64,000 bases of DNA from CAVSUZ01 sp963795415 (GTDB lineage: Bacteria > Pseudomonadota > Alphaproteobacteria > Acetobacterales > Acetobacteraceae): NCBI GenBank assembly GCA_963795415.1, contig CAWCHQ010000003.1:806001-870000 (forward strand), written 5' to 3'. This document shows positions 46,944-55,278 of this stretch, one piece after another. Made by a program: the position numbers and the translations under genes. Each line of letters begins with the position of its first letter. Positions within the stretch are counted from its first letter, which is position 1. A model generated the notes under the pieces. The model worked only from the letters and a program-made list of their open reading frames with translations, ran no database searches and was not told the origin of the DNA.

Positions 46944-47917
46944 TGCGCACCCGGGTTTTCCTGACATTGCTGGTGCTTGCCGCGGCGGCGATCTTCCTCT
47001 GCGCGCGCGCAATCGGCAACAACTACGTCTTCTTCGCCGGTTACATGGTGCTGCAATACATCGTGCTCGCCACCGCCTGGAACATCCTTGGCGGGTATTG
47101 CGGTTATGTGAATTTCGGCGTCGCTGCTTTCTTCGCCCTGGGAGCCTATGCGACGGTGGCGATCCATAAGCTGCTGCCCGCGCTGCCGCTTCCGGTTTTC
47201 GTCATCATCGGCGGGCTCATCTCCGGCCTGCTTGGCCTGGCGATGGGCTACCTCACGCTCCGCCTGCGGGGCGCGTTCTTTTCCATCGCAACACTCGCGA
47301 TGGCGGTGGTCGCGCAAACCCTGGTGGTGAACTGGAGCTTCGTCGGCGGCTCGGCGGGGGCCTACATCATCCGCCCGGAGACCACGCCGCTGCTGGGAAT
47401 CGACTACATCCAATATCTGTTCGTGCTGATGCTGGCATTGTCGGTGATCGCTATCGCGGCCGCGCGAATTATCGAACGCTCCCGCCTGGGCCACGGCTTC
47501 GCCGCGATCCGCGACGACGAGCTGGCGGCCGAAGCTTCCGGCGTGCCGACGCTTCGGCTCAAGCTGCTCGCTACGCTGATCTCCGGCGTGCTGATGGGCA
47601 TGGCCGGCGCGCCGCTGCCGTTCTACGTGACCTATCTCGATCCGCCTTCGGCGTTCAGCCTGTCCTATGCGGTCAACACCATCGCCATGCCGCTGATCGG
47701 CGGAACGGCAAGCTGGCTGGGACCGGTCATCGGTGCGGTCCTGATCGCCACGCTGCAGCAGGTTGCAACGGTGACGATCTCCTCGGCCCTGAATCTGCTG
47801 ATCGTCGGTGTCGTGCTGGTGCTGTTCGTGGTCGCCGCCCCGAACGGCATCATGGGCCTGTTCAACCTCCGGGCAGCGCCCCGCCGCCCTCCGCGGCCTG
47901 CCGCGGCACGCCCATGA
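46943..47917 (+). CDS. livM: branched-chain amino-acid ABC transporter permease LivM
   Basis: 324 residues, about nine or ten membrane helices: YMVLQYIVLATAWNILGGYC then GYVNFGVAAFFALGAYAT is the LivM signature, RSRLGHGFAAIRDDELAAEA the ATPase-contacting loop, and MPLIGGTASWLGPVIGAVLI the C-terminal segment. The gene overlaps livH by one base and livG by 4 bases (ATGA), so the operon is translated as a unit. The C-terminus has a Pro/Arg-rich tail. Confidence 0.92.
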   Translation: MRTRVFLTLLVLAAAAIFLCARAIGNNYVFFAGYMVLQYIVLATAWNILGGYCGYVNFGVAAFFALGAYATVAIHKLLPALPLPVFVIIGGLISGLLGLAMGYLTLRLRGAFFSIATLAMAVVAQTLVVNWSFVGGSAGAYIIRPETTPLLGIDYIQYLFVLMLALSVIAIAAARIIERSRLGHGFAAIRDDELAAEASGVPTLRLKLLATLISGVLMGMAGAPLPFYVTYLDPPSAFSLSYAVNTIAMPLIGGTASWLGPVIGAVLIATLQQVATVTISSALNLLIVGVVLVLFVVAAPNGIMGLFNLRAAPRRPPRPAAARP

Positions 47918-48645
47918 CCGAGCCGCTGCTGCAGGTCACCTCGCTCGGCAAGCGCTTCGGCGGCTTCATCGCCCTGGAAGACGTGGACCTGGCGGTCAAT
48001 GCCGGGGAGCGCCTCGGCCTGATCGGCCCCAATGGCTCCGGCAAGAGCACCTTCGTCAATTGCCTTTCGGGCACGCTGCGCAACGAGGCCGGACACGTCC
48101 GTTTCGACGGCCTTCGGCTCGACGGAATGCCGCCGCATCGCCGCACCCGCCTCGGCCTCGCCCGCAGCTTTCAGCTTCCGCGCCCGTTCACCAGCCTGAC
48201 TGTCGGTGAGAACCTGTGCGTGCCGATCGAATATGCTGTGCACTCCCAACGCGCCGGCGCCCATGCCGACTTGCCCGCACGCTGCGAGGAGCTGCTGGCG
48301 ATGGTGGGGCTGCAGGGCCGGGCCGGCGCCCGCCCGCAGGATCTGACCCAGGTGGAGATGCGCAAGCTGGAACTGGCGCGCGCGATGGCCGCCGAACCGA
48401 AGCTGCTGATCGCCGACGAGGCGATGGCCGGCCTCTCGCACGCCGAGGTGGACGACATCCTGGCCCTGCTGATGCGTATGAACGAAGACGGCGTGACCAT
48501 AATCATGATCGAGCACATCATGCGCGCCGTGATGCAGTTCAGCCAGCGCCTTGTCGTGCTGGTCGCCGGACGCAAGATCGCCGACGGCGCGCCCGATGCG
48601 GTGATCCGGAATCCGGAAGTGGAGCGCGCCTATCTTGGCGAGTAG
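47914..48645 (+). CDS. livG: branched-chain amino-acid ABC transporter ATPase LivG
   Basis: 243 residues with Walker A GPNGSGKST, the Q-loop region RLGLARSFQLPRPF and Walker B LLIADEAMAGL. The LSGGQ signature is replaced by LTQVEMRKLELARA, and the residue after the Walker B Glu is Ala rather than Pro. LTxxExRKLELARA-type signatures are, to my knowledge, common in one LivG branch, so the protein is probably active. It overlaps livM by 4 and livF by 11 bases. Confidence 0.9.
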   Translation: MTEPLLQVTSLGKRFGGFIALEDVDLAVNAGERLGLIGPNGSGKSTFVNCLSGTLRNEAGHVRFDGLRLDGMPPHRRTRLGLARSFQLPRPFTSLTVGENLCVPIEYAVHSQRAGAHADLPARCEELLAMVGLQGRAGARPQDLTQVEMRKLELARAMAAEPKLLIADEAMAGLSHAEVDDILALLMRMNEDGVTIIMIEHIMRAVMQFSQRLVVLVAGRKIADGAPDAVIRNPEVERAYLGE

Positions 48646-49366
48646 CCTGACCATCGAGGGTATTGATGCCGGTTACGGCGCCGTGCATGTGCTGGAAGGC
48701 GTTTCGCTCCGCGTCGGCGCCGGTGAAACGGTGGCGCTGCTCGGCACCAACGGCAACGGCAAGAGCACGCTGATGAAGTGCGTAATGGGTATGGTGCGCC
48801 CTTCGGCCGGACACGTTACCGCCGAGATCGACGGGGTACGCCACGAACTCGTCGGCCGTTCCACCGAGCAAATCGTCGATATGGGCATCGCCTTCGTGCC
48901 GGAAGGCCGCCGGTTGTTCCCGAAACTATCGGTCACGGAAAACCTGCTGCTCGGTGCATTCCGCCAGGCGGCGCGCGCCGAGATTCAGCGCAACATGGCG
49001 TTCTGCCTGGAAACTTTCCCGCGGCTTGCGGAACGGCGGCGCCAGCTCGCCGGCAGCATGAGCGGCGGCGAGCAGCAGATGCTGGCGCTGGCGCGTGCCC
49101 TGATGTCCTCGCCCCGCATCCTGCTGATCGACGAACCGTCGGTCGGGCTGGCGCCCGTACTGGTCCGACGCACCATCGACAAGATCAAGGAGCTGAAGGA
49201 CGGATACCAGCTTACCGTGCTGATGGCCGAGCAGAACTTCACCCAGGCGATCCGCATCGCCGACCGCGGCTATGTGATTGTGCACGGGCGAATCGCGTTC
49301 GAGGGCAACTCGGCCGAGGAACTGTCCAACAACGAGCTGATCCGCAAGTTCTATCTGGGGCTGTGA
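48635..49366 (+). CDS. livF: branched-chain amino-acid ABC transporter ATPase LivF
   Basis: 243 residues: Walker A GTNGNGKST, signature SMSGGEQQMLALARALMSSP, Walker B ILLIDEPSVGL and the LivF-type MGIAFVPEGRRLFPKLSVTE. The start is TTG 48635 inside the end of livG. Together with LivG it powers the LivHM permease. No periplasmic binding protein of the Liv type is encoded in or next to the operon here. The stop overlaps the EamA exporter start by 4 bases (GTGA). Confidence 0.91.
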   Translation: MASSLTIEGIDAGYGAVHVLEGVSLRVGAGETVALLGTNGNGKSTLMKCVMGMVRPSAGHVTAEIDGVRHELVGRSTEQIVDMGIAFVPEGRRLFPKLSVTENLLLGAFRQAARAEIQRNMAFCLETFPRLAERRRQLAGSMSGGEQQMLALARALMSSPRILLIDEPSVGLAPVLVRRTIDKIKELKDGYQLTVLMAEQNFTQAIRIADRGYVIVHGRIAFEGNSAEELSNNELIRKFYLGL

Positions 49367-50274
49367 CGAACATCCCGAACAGCACGCGGCAGGGAGTGGT
49401 CGTGCCCGTTCTGGCCCTGACGGTGCTGACGCTGATCTGGGGCGTCTCCGTCCCGATGATGAAACTCGGGCTGCGTGACCTTACGCCGCTCGCGCTTGTC
49501 TCGTGGCGCTATGTTTGCGCCGCGCCGTTCTTCGCCGCGCTGCTGGTGGGGCGGCAACTGCCGGGTCCGAAAGTCTTCACCGCGCTGGCGGGAATAGCAA
49601 TTTTCGGCCTTGCCACCGGACAGATCCTGCAGATCATCGGCATCGGCCTCACCTCGGCCGCGATCGCGACGATCATCACCGCGACCATTCCGATCTTCAC
49701 CGTGCTGCTGGCCGCTTTTCGGCTGCGCCAGGCGGTGCGGCCGCGACACGTCCTCGGCCTGGCTCTGGCGCTCGCCGGCATTGCGCTCGGCACCGGAGGC
49801 GCTACGGCGGGCGCGACCGGGACCAAGCTGGCGGCCGCCCTTGGTGACAGCGTCCTGCTGCTCGCGTCGGTCTGTATCGCGGGATACTACGTCTTCAGTG
49901 CCGAGGCGGCGCTTCGCCTGGGTGTCGTCACTGTGTCGGCCTGGAGCACGATCCTGGGGGCGCTATGCCTCTCGCCTATCGCCGTCTGGAGCCTGGTCAC
50001 CGGGCAGGTCCACCCCACCCTCGTCAGCATCGGCGTCATCGCGTATCTCAGCCTGCTTGTGACGGTGCTCGGCATCTCCATCTGGCTGTTCGCGCTGCGC
50101 ACGCTTCCCGTCCGCGTCGCAGCCAGCTCGCAGTATATACAGCCGCTGATCGGCGTGGCGGCCTCCGCCGCAATGTTCGGGACAGTTCTGCACGGCCGGT
50201 TCTTCATCGGCACCGCCCTGGTGATCGCCGGCATGGCCTTGTGCGCCGCGCCGTCTGGACGCAGTATCGACTAG
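49363..50274 (+). CDS. EamA/DMT-family transporter
   Basis: 303 residues with ten membrane helices in two EamA repeats: WGVSVPMMKLGLRDLTPLAL with SWRYVCAAPF in the first, SLLVTVLGISIWLFALRTLP and SQYIQPLIGVAASAAMFGT in the second. Drug/metabolite transporters of this type often export amino acids or related metabolites. Start GTG 49363 overlaps the livF stop (GTGA), so it is the fifth gene of the liv operon. An uptake system and an exporter in one unit may balance a shared solute. Confidence 0.85.
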   Translation: MTNIPNSTRQGVVVPVLALTVLTLIWGVSVPMMKLGLRDLTPLALVSWRYVCAAPFFAALLVGRQLPGPKVFTALAGIAIFGLATGQILQIIGIGLTSAAIATIITATIPIFTVLLAAFRLRQAVRPRHVLGLALALAGIALGTGGATAGATGTKLAAALGDSVLLLASVCIAGYYVFSAEAALRLGVVTVSAWSTILGALCLSPIAVWSLVTGQVHPTLVSIGVIAYLSLLVTVLGISIWLFALRTLPVRVAASSQYIQPLIGVAASAAMFGTVLHGRFFIGTALVIAGMALCAAPSGRSID

Positions 50275-50370
50275 AACGTGATCGCTTCAGGCTGACCAGC
50301 CGATGAAGCATGAGTCACGTTCTCAAGCAAAGAGGCTAGAGTATGAGCGTTCCTCTTGAACCGATCATAC
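50273..50370. repeat. two intergenic palindromes between EamA and xth genes
   Basis: First: AGAACGTGA (50273-50281) with TCACGTTCT (50315-50323), and inside it GCTTCA with TGAAGC. Second: GTATGA (50341-50346) with TCATAC (50365-50370). They fill the gap between convergent genes. The GCTTCAGGCTGA stretch (50284-50295) matches the palindrome at 2734-2760. Similar CTAGAG...TGATCG...TTCAGGCTGA elements are, as far as I recall, frequent in Rhodospirillales spacers. Confidence 0.75.
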
Positions 50371-50371
50371 C

Positions 50372-51148
50372 CTAAGCTTCGGAGAGTTCTACTACTACCG
50401 GCACGTGATCGGAGGGTTGGGCCTGGCCCCGCTCCTCCTTGTCCGGTTCGGCAGAGACCGCCTGTTCCGCCAATGTAGGCGATAACAGGACATGATCGAT
50501 GCGCAGTCCCAGGTCGCGCTGCCACGCCCCAGCCTGATAGTCCCAGAATGTATAAACCGGCCCGTGCGGATGCAGCGCGCGCACCGCATCGGTCAGACCC
50601 ATCCAGATCAGCCGCCGGAACCGGGCACGCGTTTCCGGTCGCACCAGCGCATCTGTTAGCGGCAGCGTGCCAGGCGCGGCATCCTCTTGTGCCGGACAGA
50701 CGTTGAAATCCCCCGCGAAAACCACCGGCTTGTCAGCCTCCAACAGCGCCGCGGCGCGATCCCCCAGCCGGTCCATCCACTCCAGCTTGTAGGCATATCC
50801 GGCCTCGCCGCCGGAGTTTCCGTTCGGCAGATAAATGCCCGCGATCGCCATACCATCCGCCTCGATCTCAAGATAGCGGGCCTGCGCGTCATCTTCCGGC
50901 AGGCCCGGTAGGCGGCGGTGGGTGACCGAAAACGGCACGCGTGCGAGCACCGCCACGCCATTATATGCCTTCTGGCCAACTGCCTCCGCGCTGTATCCAA
51001 GGCCATGGAACGCCAATCCAGGGAAGGCTGCCGCTTCACATTTTGTCTCCTGCAGAAAGAGAACGTCAGGCTGCGCCTTCTCCAGCCAGCGGCACACGTG
51101 CTTCTCACGCTGCCGGATGGAATTGACGTTCCAGGTCGCGACCTTCAT
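50372..51148 (-). CDS. xth: exodeoxyribonuclease III
   Basis: 258 residues of the EEP nuclease fold that acts on abasic sites and 3' ends in base-excision repair: MKVATWNVNSIRQR, FLQETKCE with the metal-binding Glu, IYLPNGNS, VFAGDFNVCPAQED and the C-terminal QPSDHVPVVVEL with the catalytic Asp/His pair. RIDHVLLSP places the DNA-contacting Asp. The ATG at 51148 starts the family motif directly; the 37-codon extension is not homologous. It lies 16 bases downstream of the CBS gene. Confidence 0.94.
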   Translation of the reverse strand: MKVATWNVNSIRQREKHVCRWLEKAQPDVLFLQETKCEAAAFPGLAFHGLGYSAEAVGQKAYNGVAVLARVPFSVTHRRLPGLPEDDAQARYLEIEADGMAIAGIYLPNGNSGGEAGYAYKLEWMDRLGDRAAALLEADKPVVFAGDFNVCPAQEDAAPGTLPLTDALVRPETRARFRRLIWMGLTDAVRALHPHGPVYTFWDYQAGAWQRDLGLRIDHVLLSPTLAEQAVSAEPDKEERGQAQPSDHVPVVVELSEA

Positions 51149-51164
51149 CGGCACAACGTCCCGA

Positions 51165-51584
51165 TCAGATGCGCTCCCAAAGTGCGATTTCTTCCTCCAG
51201 CCGGTCGCGCTCCAGCCCGCGGAAGTCATCTCTTGAAACAATGCCTTCCACGCGGCCATCGCGCACCACCGGCACGTGGCGGAACCCTCCGTCGCGCATC
51301 AGTCGCAGCGCCTCGATTGCCTTCGTATCGGGCGACATTGCATGCGGATTGCGTGTCATCACGTGGTCAAGCAGCGTCGTCCCGGGATCCTTGTTCTCAG
51401 CGAGGCAGCGGACCGCGTCGCGGCCGGTGAAAATGCCGCTGAGCCGCCCCTGATCATTCACCACCAGCACCGCGCCGAATCGCCGGTCGTGCATGTGCTT
51501 GCAGGCTTCCTGGACCGTCGCCTCCGGACGCATGGCTAGCGGCTGCTGACCCTGAATGATCTCCGCCATGGGCCGGTTGACCAT
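51165..51584 (-). CDS. two-CBS-domain protein
   Basis: 139 residues consisting of two CBS motifs: AMRPEATVQEACKHMHDRRF to SGIFTGRDAVRCLAENKD, and VMTRNPHAMSPDTKAIEALR to VEGIVSRDDFRGLERDR. CBS pairs bind adenine nucleotides and signal energy status; stand-alone versions have no catalytic part. GAGGAGAG precedes the ATG. It lies 47 bases after paaE on the same strand; a role in phenylacetate metabolism is not evident. Confidence 0.9.
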   Translation of the reverse strand: MVNRPMAEIIQGQQPLAMRPEATVQEACKHMHDRRFGAVLVVNDQGRLSGIFTGRDAVRCLAENKDPGTTLLDHVMTRNPHAMSPDTKAIEALRLMRDGGFRHVPVVRDGRVEGIVSRDDFRGLERDRLEEEIALWERI

Positions 51585-51631
51585 GTTCGCTCTCCTCGCT
51601 TGCTTCCGGTTATGCCTGCAGAAAGATCCCG

Positions 51632-52711
51632 CTATTGCTGGTCATAATCTACCTCGAGCCGGGAGGTAAGTGGCCGCGCCTGGCAGGTCAGGATGAAACC
51701 CGCCGCCATCTCCCACGCTTCCAGCGAGTAATTTTGTGCCATTTGCGCCTTGCCTTGCAACAGCATTGCCCGGCACGTGCAGCACATGCCACCTTTGCAG
51801 GCATAGGGCAGGTCCAGGCCGGCACGAAGCGCCGCATCCAATATCGCCTCATCGCCCCGGACCGGCACCTCGGTTCGTGCCCCGTTGAAGGTTATCGATG
51901 CAACAGCAAACGGCTTCTGCTCCGGCGGCTCCGCGGGCGCGCGTCGCGGTCTGCCGCCAAGCGCCGAGGTAAACCGTTCGACATGCAGATGCTCCGGCGC
52001 CACGTTCATTACATCGAGCAGGCCGCAGATGTTGTCGATCATGCCGAAGGGACCACAGACATAGGCTTCGTCGATCCGCGTGCCGCCAAGCATCGGGCCG
52101 AGCAGCGCCTGTAGTTTCTCTTTTTCCAGCCGGCCGTTCAGCACCTCGACATCCTGCTGCTCGCGCGACAGCACATGAAAAACCGCAAGCCGGCCGAGGT
52201 GCTGATCCTTCAGATCCTCAAGTTCTGTACGAAACAAAATATGATGACTTGTACGGCTGCCATAAAACACAAAGAACCTGCTCTTGGGCTCCCGCCGTAG
52301 CACGGTCTTGAGCACGGACAATACGGGCGTAATGCCCGAACCCGCCACGAAGCCTGCATGCAAGCGCGCCGATCGCGGCTGAAAACGAACCCCGAAGCGG
52401 CCTGTGGGGGTCATCACCTCCAGCTCCATCCCAGCTTTCAGCGCTTCCTGTGCCCACGGCGAAAATATGCCTCCCTCGATGCGCCGGATGGCAATCCGCA
52501 ATTCCCCATCATCCTCACCTGAGCAGATCGAGTATGTGCGCCGGACTTCCGCACCCTCGAAATCGGCTCGTAACGTCAGATACTGTCCGGCAGAAAACGA
52601 ATAATCCGCCTTCAGATGTTCGGGGACGGTAAACGCCACCGAGACCGCATCCGGCGTCTCCTGGCGCACATCGGCGACAATCAGCCGGTGAAACCGTGGC
52701 GTCAGTGGCAC
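51632..52711 (-). CDS. paaE: phenylacetyl-CoA epoxidase reductase subunit
   Basis: A 359-residue iron-sulphur flavoprotein: an FAD-binding domain with AEVRRTYSICSGEDDGELRI, an NAD domain with AGFVAGSGITPVLSVLKTVL and EAYVCGPFGMIDN, and a C-terminal plant-type 2Fe-2S ferredoxin with CKGGMCCTCRAML and a final TCQARP. It passes electrons from NADPH to the PaaA di-iron centre. The start is GTG 52711 (MPLTPRFHRL), overlapping the paaD stop by 10 bases; the frame stays open upstream inside paaD. Last gene of the paaABCDE operon. Confidence 0.92.
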   Translation of the reverse strand: MPLTPRFHRLIVADVRQETPDAVSVAFTVPEHLKADYSFSAGQYLTLRADFEGAEVRRTYSICSGEDDGELRIAIRRIEGGIFSPWAQEALKAGMELEVMTPTGRFGVRFQPRSARLHAGFVAGSGITPVLSVLKTVLRREPKSRFFVFYGSRTSHHILFRTELEDLKDQHLGRLAVFHVLSREQQDVEVLNGRLEKEKLQALLGPMLGGTRIDEAYVCGPFGMIDNICGLLDVMNVAPEHLHVERFTSALGGRPRRAPAEPPEQKPFAVASITFNGARTEVPVRGDEAILDAALRAGLDLPYACKGGMCCTCRAMLLQGKAQMAQNYSLEAWEMAAGFILTCQARPLTSRLEVDYDQQ

Positions 52712-53163
52712 TTGAAGCGATCGAAGGGTTCGCCACAGGCCCGGCAGCGCCACAAGGCTTTGCAGGGTGTGGACCCGAACGCCGAGATCATTTCGGTCTC
52801 CCCCGCCCCGCAATTCGGGCAGTCCGGATGGGCGCGCGAAGGCGGGGCGATTCCGCTGGCGGCAAGTTTCCGCCGCCCCGCCTCGGTAATCCAATCCGTG
52901 GTCCAGGGCGGAAACAGCACCGTCCTGACCCGAGCGTTTCCGACGCCGGCCCGATCCAGGGCGCGCCGCACTTCCGTGACAATCAGCTCAGTCGCCGGAC
53001 AACCGGAGTAGGTCGGCGTTATCGCCACCTCGATACGCCCCTCCGCATCAACCGTAACGTCGCGCAGGATACCCAGATCGGCCACAGTCAGCATCGGCAA
53101 CTCGGGATCCACCACCCTGGAGACCGCCTCGAACACCCTTTGGCGCAGCGCTTCGTTCACCAC
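52702..53163 (-). CDS. paaD: phenylacetyl-CoA epoxidase subunit PaaD
   Basis: 153 residues: an N-terminal MIP18/SufT-like domain (VVDPELPMLTVADLGILRDV, PTYSGCPATELI) and a C-terminal zinc-ribbon-like CPNCGAGETEMISAFGSTPC with CRACGEPFDRF. PaaD is thought to help iron-sulphur or di-iron assembly of the complex. Start GTG 53163 overlaps the paaC 3' end by 7 bases. The two CxxC pairs are intact. Confidence 0.92.
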   Translation of the reverse strand: MVNEALRQRVFEAVSRVVDPELPMLTVADLGILRDVTVDAEGRIEVAITPTYSGCPATELIVTEVRRALDRAGVGNARVRTVLFPPWTTDWITEAGRRKLAASGIAPPSRAHPDCPNCGAGETEMISAFGSTPCKALWRCRACGEPFDRFKCH

Positions 53164-53942
53164 GAGGCTCCGGGATAAGTGCGCGGCAACACCTGCATCT
53201 CCGCGAGCAGATGACCCAGATGCTCGGTGTGCCGGCCGGTACGGCCGCCGCTATGGAACCATGGGGCCTCCGGCCGGACCAGCGTCGCGTTACGCAGCAG
53301 CGCTCCGACAGTGGTTTCCCATTGAGGGCGAAGCTGCTCCGGATCGGCGGCAACACCCGCCGCGATCAAACCTCGGTCGGTTTCATCAGCCTCAAACATT
53401 TCCCCCACATAAGGCCATAGCTGCTCCACGGCTGCCTGCGTCCGCGCATGACTCTCTTCGGTGCCATCGCCCATCCGAATCAGCCACTCGCCGGAATGAC
53501 GCAAATGATACGCAATCTCCTTCACGGCCTTCGCCGCGATTGCCGCCAGGCTTTCATCCGCGGACTGCATCATCGCCCGCCAATACGGCTCGGCAAGAGC
53601 GGAGTAGAAAACCTGCCGCACGATCGTTACAGCGAAATCGCCGTTCGGCTGTTCGAGAAGCAGCAGGTTGCGGAACTGCGGCGGATCGCGCCGGTATGCC
53701 AGATCATCTTCGCTCAGCCGGTCGCCTTCCTGCTCCGCCGCGTGCTGGTAAAGCAGCCGAGCCTGCCCGATCAGATCCAGCGCGATGTTCGCCAGCGCCA
53801 GTTCCTCTTCCAGCAGAGGCGCATGGCCGGTCCATTCAGACAGCCGGTGCCCAAGGATCAGCGCGTCATCCGCGCGCCGCAGCACGTACAAAACCAATGG
53901 CGTTTCGTGCAGCTCTATCGAAGTCGTGCGCATGAGCGTCAC
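53157..53942 (-). CDS. paaC: phenylacetyl-CoA epoxidase subunit PaaC
   Basis: 261 residues, a helical ferritin-like partner that scaffolds PaaA: LGHRLSEWTGHAPLLEEELA, LANIALDLIGQARLLYQHA and EIAYHLRHSGEWLIRMGDGT match the family. Metal ligands are incomplete, as normal for PaaC. The GTG at 53942 overlaps the paaB stop (GTGA); an ATG at 53933 is an alternative. Overlaps paaD by 7 bases. Confidence 0.92.
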   Translation of the reverse strand: MTLMRTTSIELHETPLVLYVLRRADDALILGHRLSEWTGHAPLLEEELALANIALDLIGQARLLYQHAAEQEGDRLSEDDLAYRRDPPQFRNLLLLEQPNGDFAVTIVRQVFYSALAEPYWRAMMQSADESLAAIAAKAVKEIAYHLRHSGEWLIRMGDGTEESHARTQAAVEQLWPYVGEMFEADETDRGLIAAGVAADPEQLRPQWETTVGALLRNATLVRPEAPWFHSGGRTGRHTEHLGHLLAEMQVLPRTYPGASW

Positions 53943-54229
53943 ATATGCCCGACCTCTTCCGGCACGTCATAGAAGGTCGGATGACGGTAAATTTTGCTCG
54001 CCGCGGGTTCGAACAGCACGTCCTTTGCGCCCGGATCAGAGGCAGTGATCGCGGAGGACGGCACCACCCAGATGGATAGCCCCTCCCCGCGCCTTGTATA
54101 AACATCCCGAGCGGCCTGCAGCGCCATCTCGGCGTCGGCCGCGTGCAGCGATCCCACGTGCCGGTGTGCCATCCCGTTCCGGCTGCGGATGAACACCTCC
54201 CACAATGGCATCGGAGCGTCCACGATCAC
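53939..54229 (-). CDS. paaB: phenylacetyl-CoA epoxidase subunit PaaB
   Basis: 96 residues, almost the length of E. coli PaaB: MPLWEVFIRSRNGMAHRHVG, SLHAADAEMALQAARDVYTR, GEGLSIWVVPSSAITASDP and the closing KIYRHPTFYDVPEEVGHM. PaaB is a small beta-rich bridge in the epoxidase. The GTG at 54229 overlaps the paaA stop by 4 bases (GTGA) and follows AAAGGCG; a shorter ATG start at 54211 is less likely. Confidence 0.92.
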   Translation of the reverse strand: MIVDAPMPLWEVFIRSRNGMAHRHVGSLHAADAEMALQAARDVYTRRGEGLSIWVVPSSAITASDPGAKDVLFEPAASKIYRHPTFYDVPEEVGHM

Positions 54230-55209
54230 GCCGCCTTTCGCCGCCGCTGCTTCGCCGCGTGAGCCAACGCCGCCCCACGCACCCACGCGCCCGCGGCATG
54301 CGCCTGTTGGCGCGCCTCCAGGCGTTCGCGGTTGCACGGGCCATAGCCCGCCAGGACACGGCGGAACTCTTGCCAGTCAATCTCGCCGAACATCCAGTGC
54401 CCGGATATATCGTCATACCGCAACGCCGGATCAGGGATCGTCAATCCGAGATAGTGCGCCTGCGGCACGGTCGCATCGACGAATTTCTGCCGCAGCTCGT
54501 CATTGCTGAACCGCTTGATCTTCCACCGCATGGACGTATCCGAGTGTTGGCTTTGCGTATCCGGCGGCCCGAACATCATAAGGCACGGCCACCACCAGCG
54601 GTTCAGTGCATCCTGCGCCATCGCCTTCTGCTCTGGCGTGCCGCGGGACAATGTCAAAACGATTTCGTAGCCCTGACGTTGATGAAAACTCTCCTCCTTG
54701 CAGATGCGGATCATCGCCCGCGCATAGGGCCCGTATGAGCACCGGCACAGCGGAATCTGGTTCATGATGGCCGCCCCATCCACCAGCCAGCCGATAGTGC
54801 CGATATCCGCCCAGGTAAGCGTCGGATAGTTGAAGATCGAGCTGTACTTTGCCCGGCCCGTCAGAAGCTGGTCCACCAGCTCCTCCCGGGTGATCCCCAG
54901 CGTCTCCGCCGCGGCATACAAATAGAGCCCGTGGCCGCCTTCGTCCTGCACCTTGGCAACCAGCGCGGCCTTGCGGCGCAGGCTTGGTGCCCGCGTAATC
55001 CAGTTTCCCTCCGGCAGCATGCCGACGATCTCGGAATGGGCGTGCTGGCTGATCTGCCGGATCAGGGTGCGGCGATAGGCCTGCGGCATCCAGTCATTCG
55101 GCTCGATCCGCTCCTCGGCCTCGACGCGTGCCTGGAACCTTCCGAGCTTCTCCGCGTCCTCGGCCCCCCCGTCCCCCGGCTCCCGCGAATTCAACGCCTG
55201 CGTGTACAT
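54226..55209 (-). CDS. paaA: phenylacetyl-CoA epoxidase catalytic subunit
   Basis: 327 residues. The ferritin-like di-iron oxygenase subunit converts phenylacetyl-CoA to its ring-1,2-epoxide: RIEPNDWMPQAYRRTLIRQI, HAHSEIVGMLPEGNW, LVAKVQDEGGHGLYLYAAAE and ICKEESFHQRQGYEI carry the Glu, His and Asp ligands. It is the first gene of paaABCDE; PaaG, PaaZ, PaaJ and PaaK homologues are not seen in the window. The C-terminus (RRRKAA) is basic. Confidence 0.95.
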   Translation of the reverse strand: MYTQALNSREPGDGGAEDAEKLGRFQARVEAEERIEPNDWMPQAYRRTLIRQISQHAHSEIVGMLPEGNWITRAPSLRRKAALVAKVQDEGGHGLYLYAAAETLGITREELVDQLLTGRAKYSSIFNYPTLTWADIGTIGWLVDGAAIMNQIPLCRCSYGPYARAMIRICKEESFHQRQGYEIVLTLSRGTPEQKAMAQDALNRWWWPCLMMFGPPDTQSQHSDTSMRWKIKRFSNDELRQKFVDATVPQAHYLGLTIPDPALRYDDISGHWMFGEIDWQEFRRVLAGYGPCNRERLEARQQAHAAGAWVRGAALAHAAKQRRRKAA

Positions 55210-55278
55210 TTGGCGAACCCCGGCCGATATCCCGCAAGCACCATATAGGCACAGCCGGCCTGAATCGGAACCGATCCG

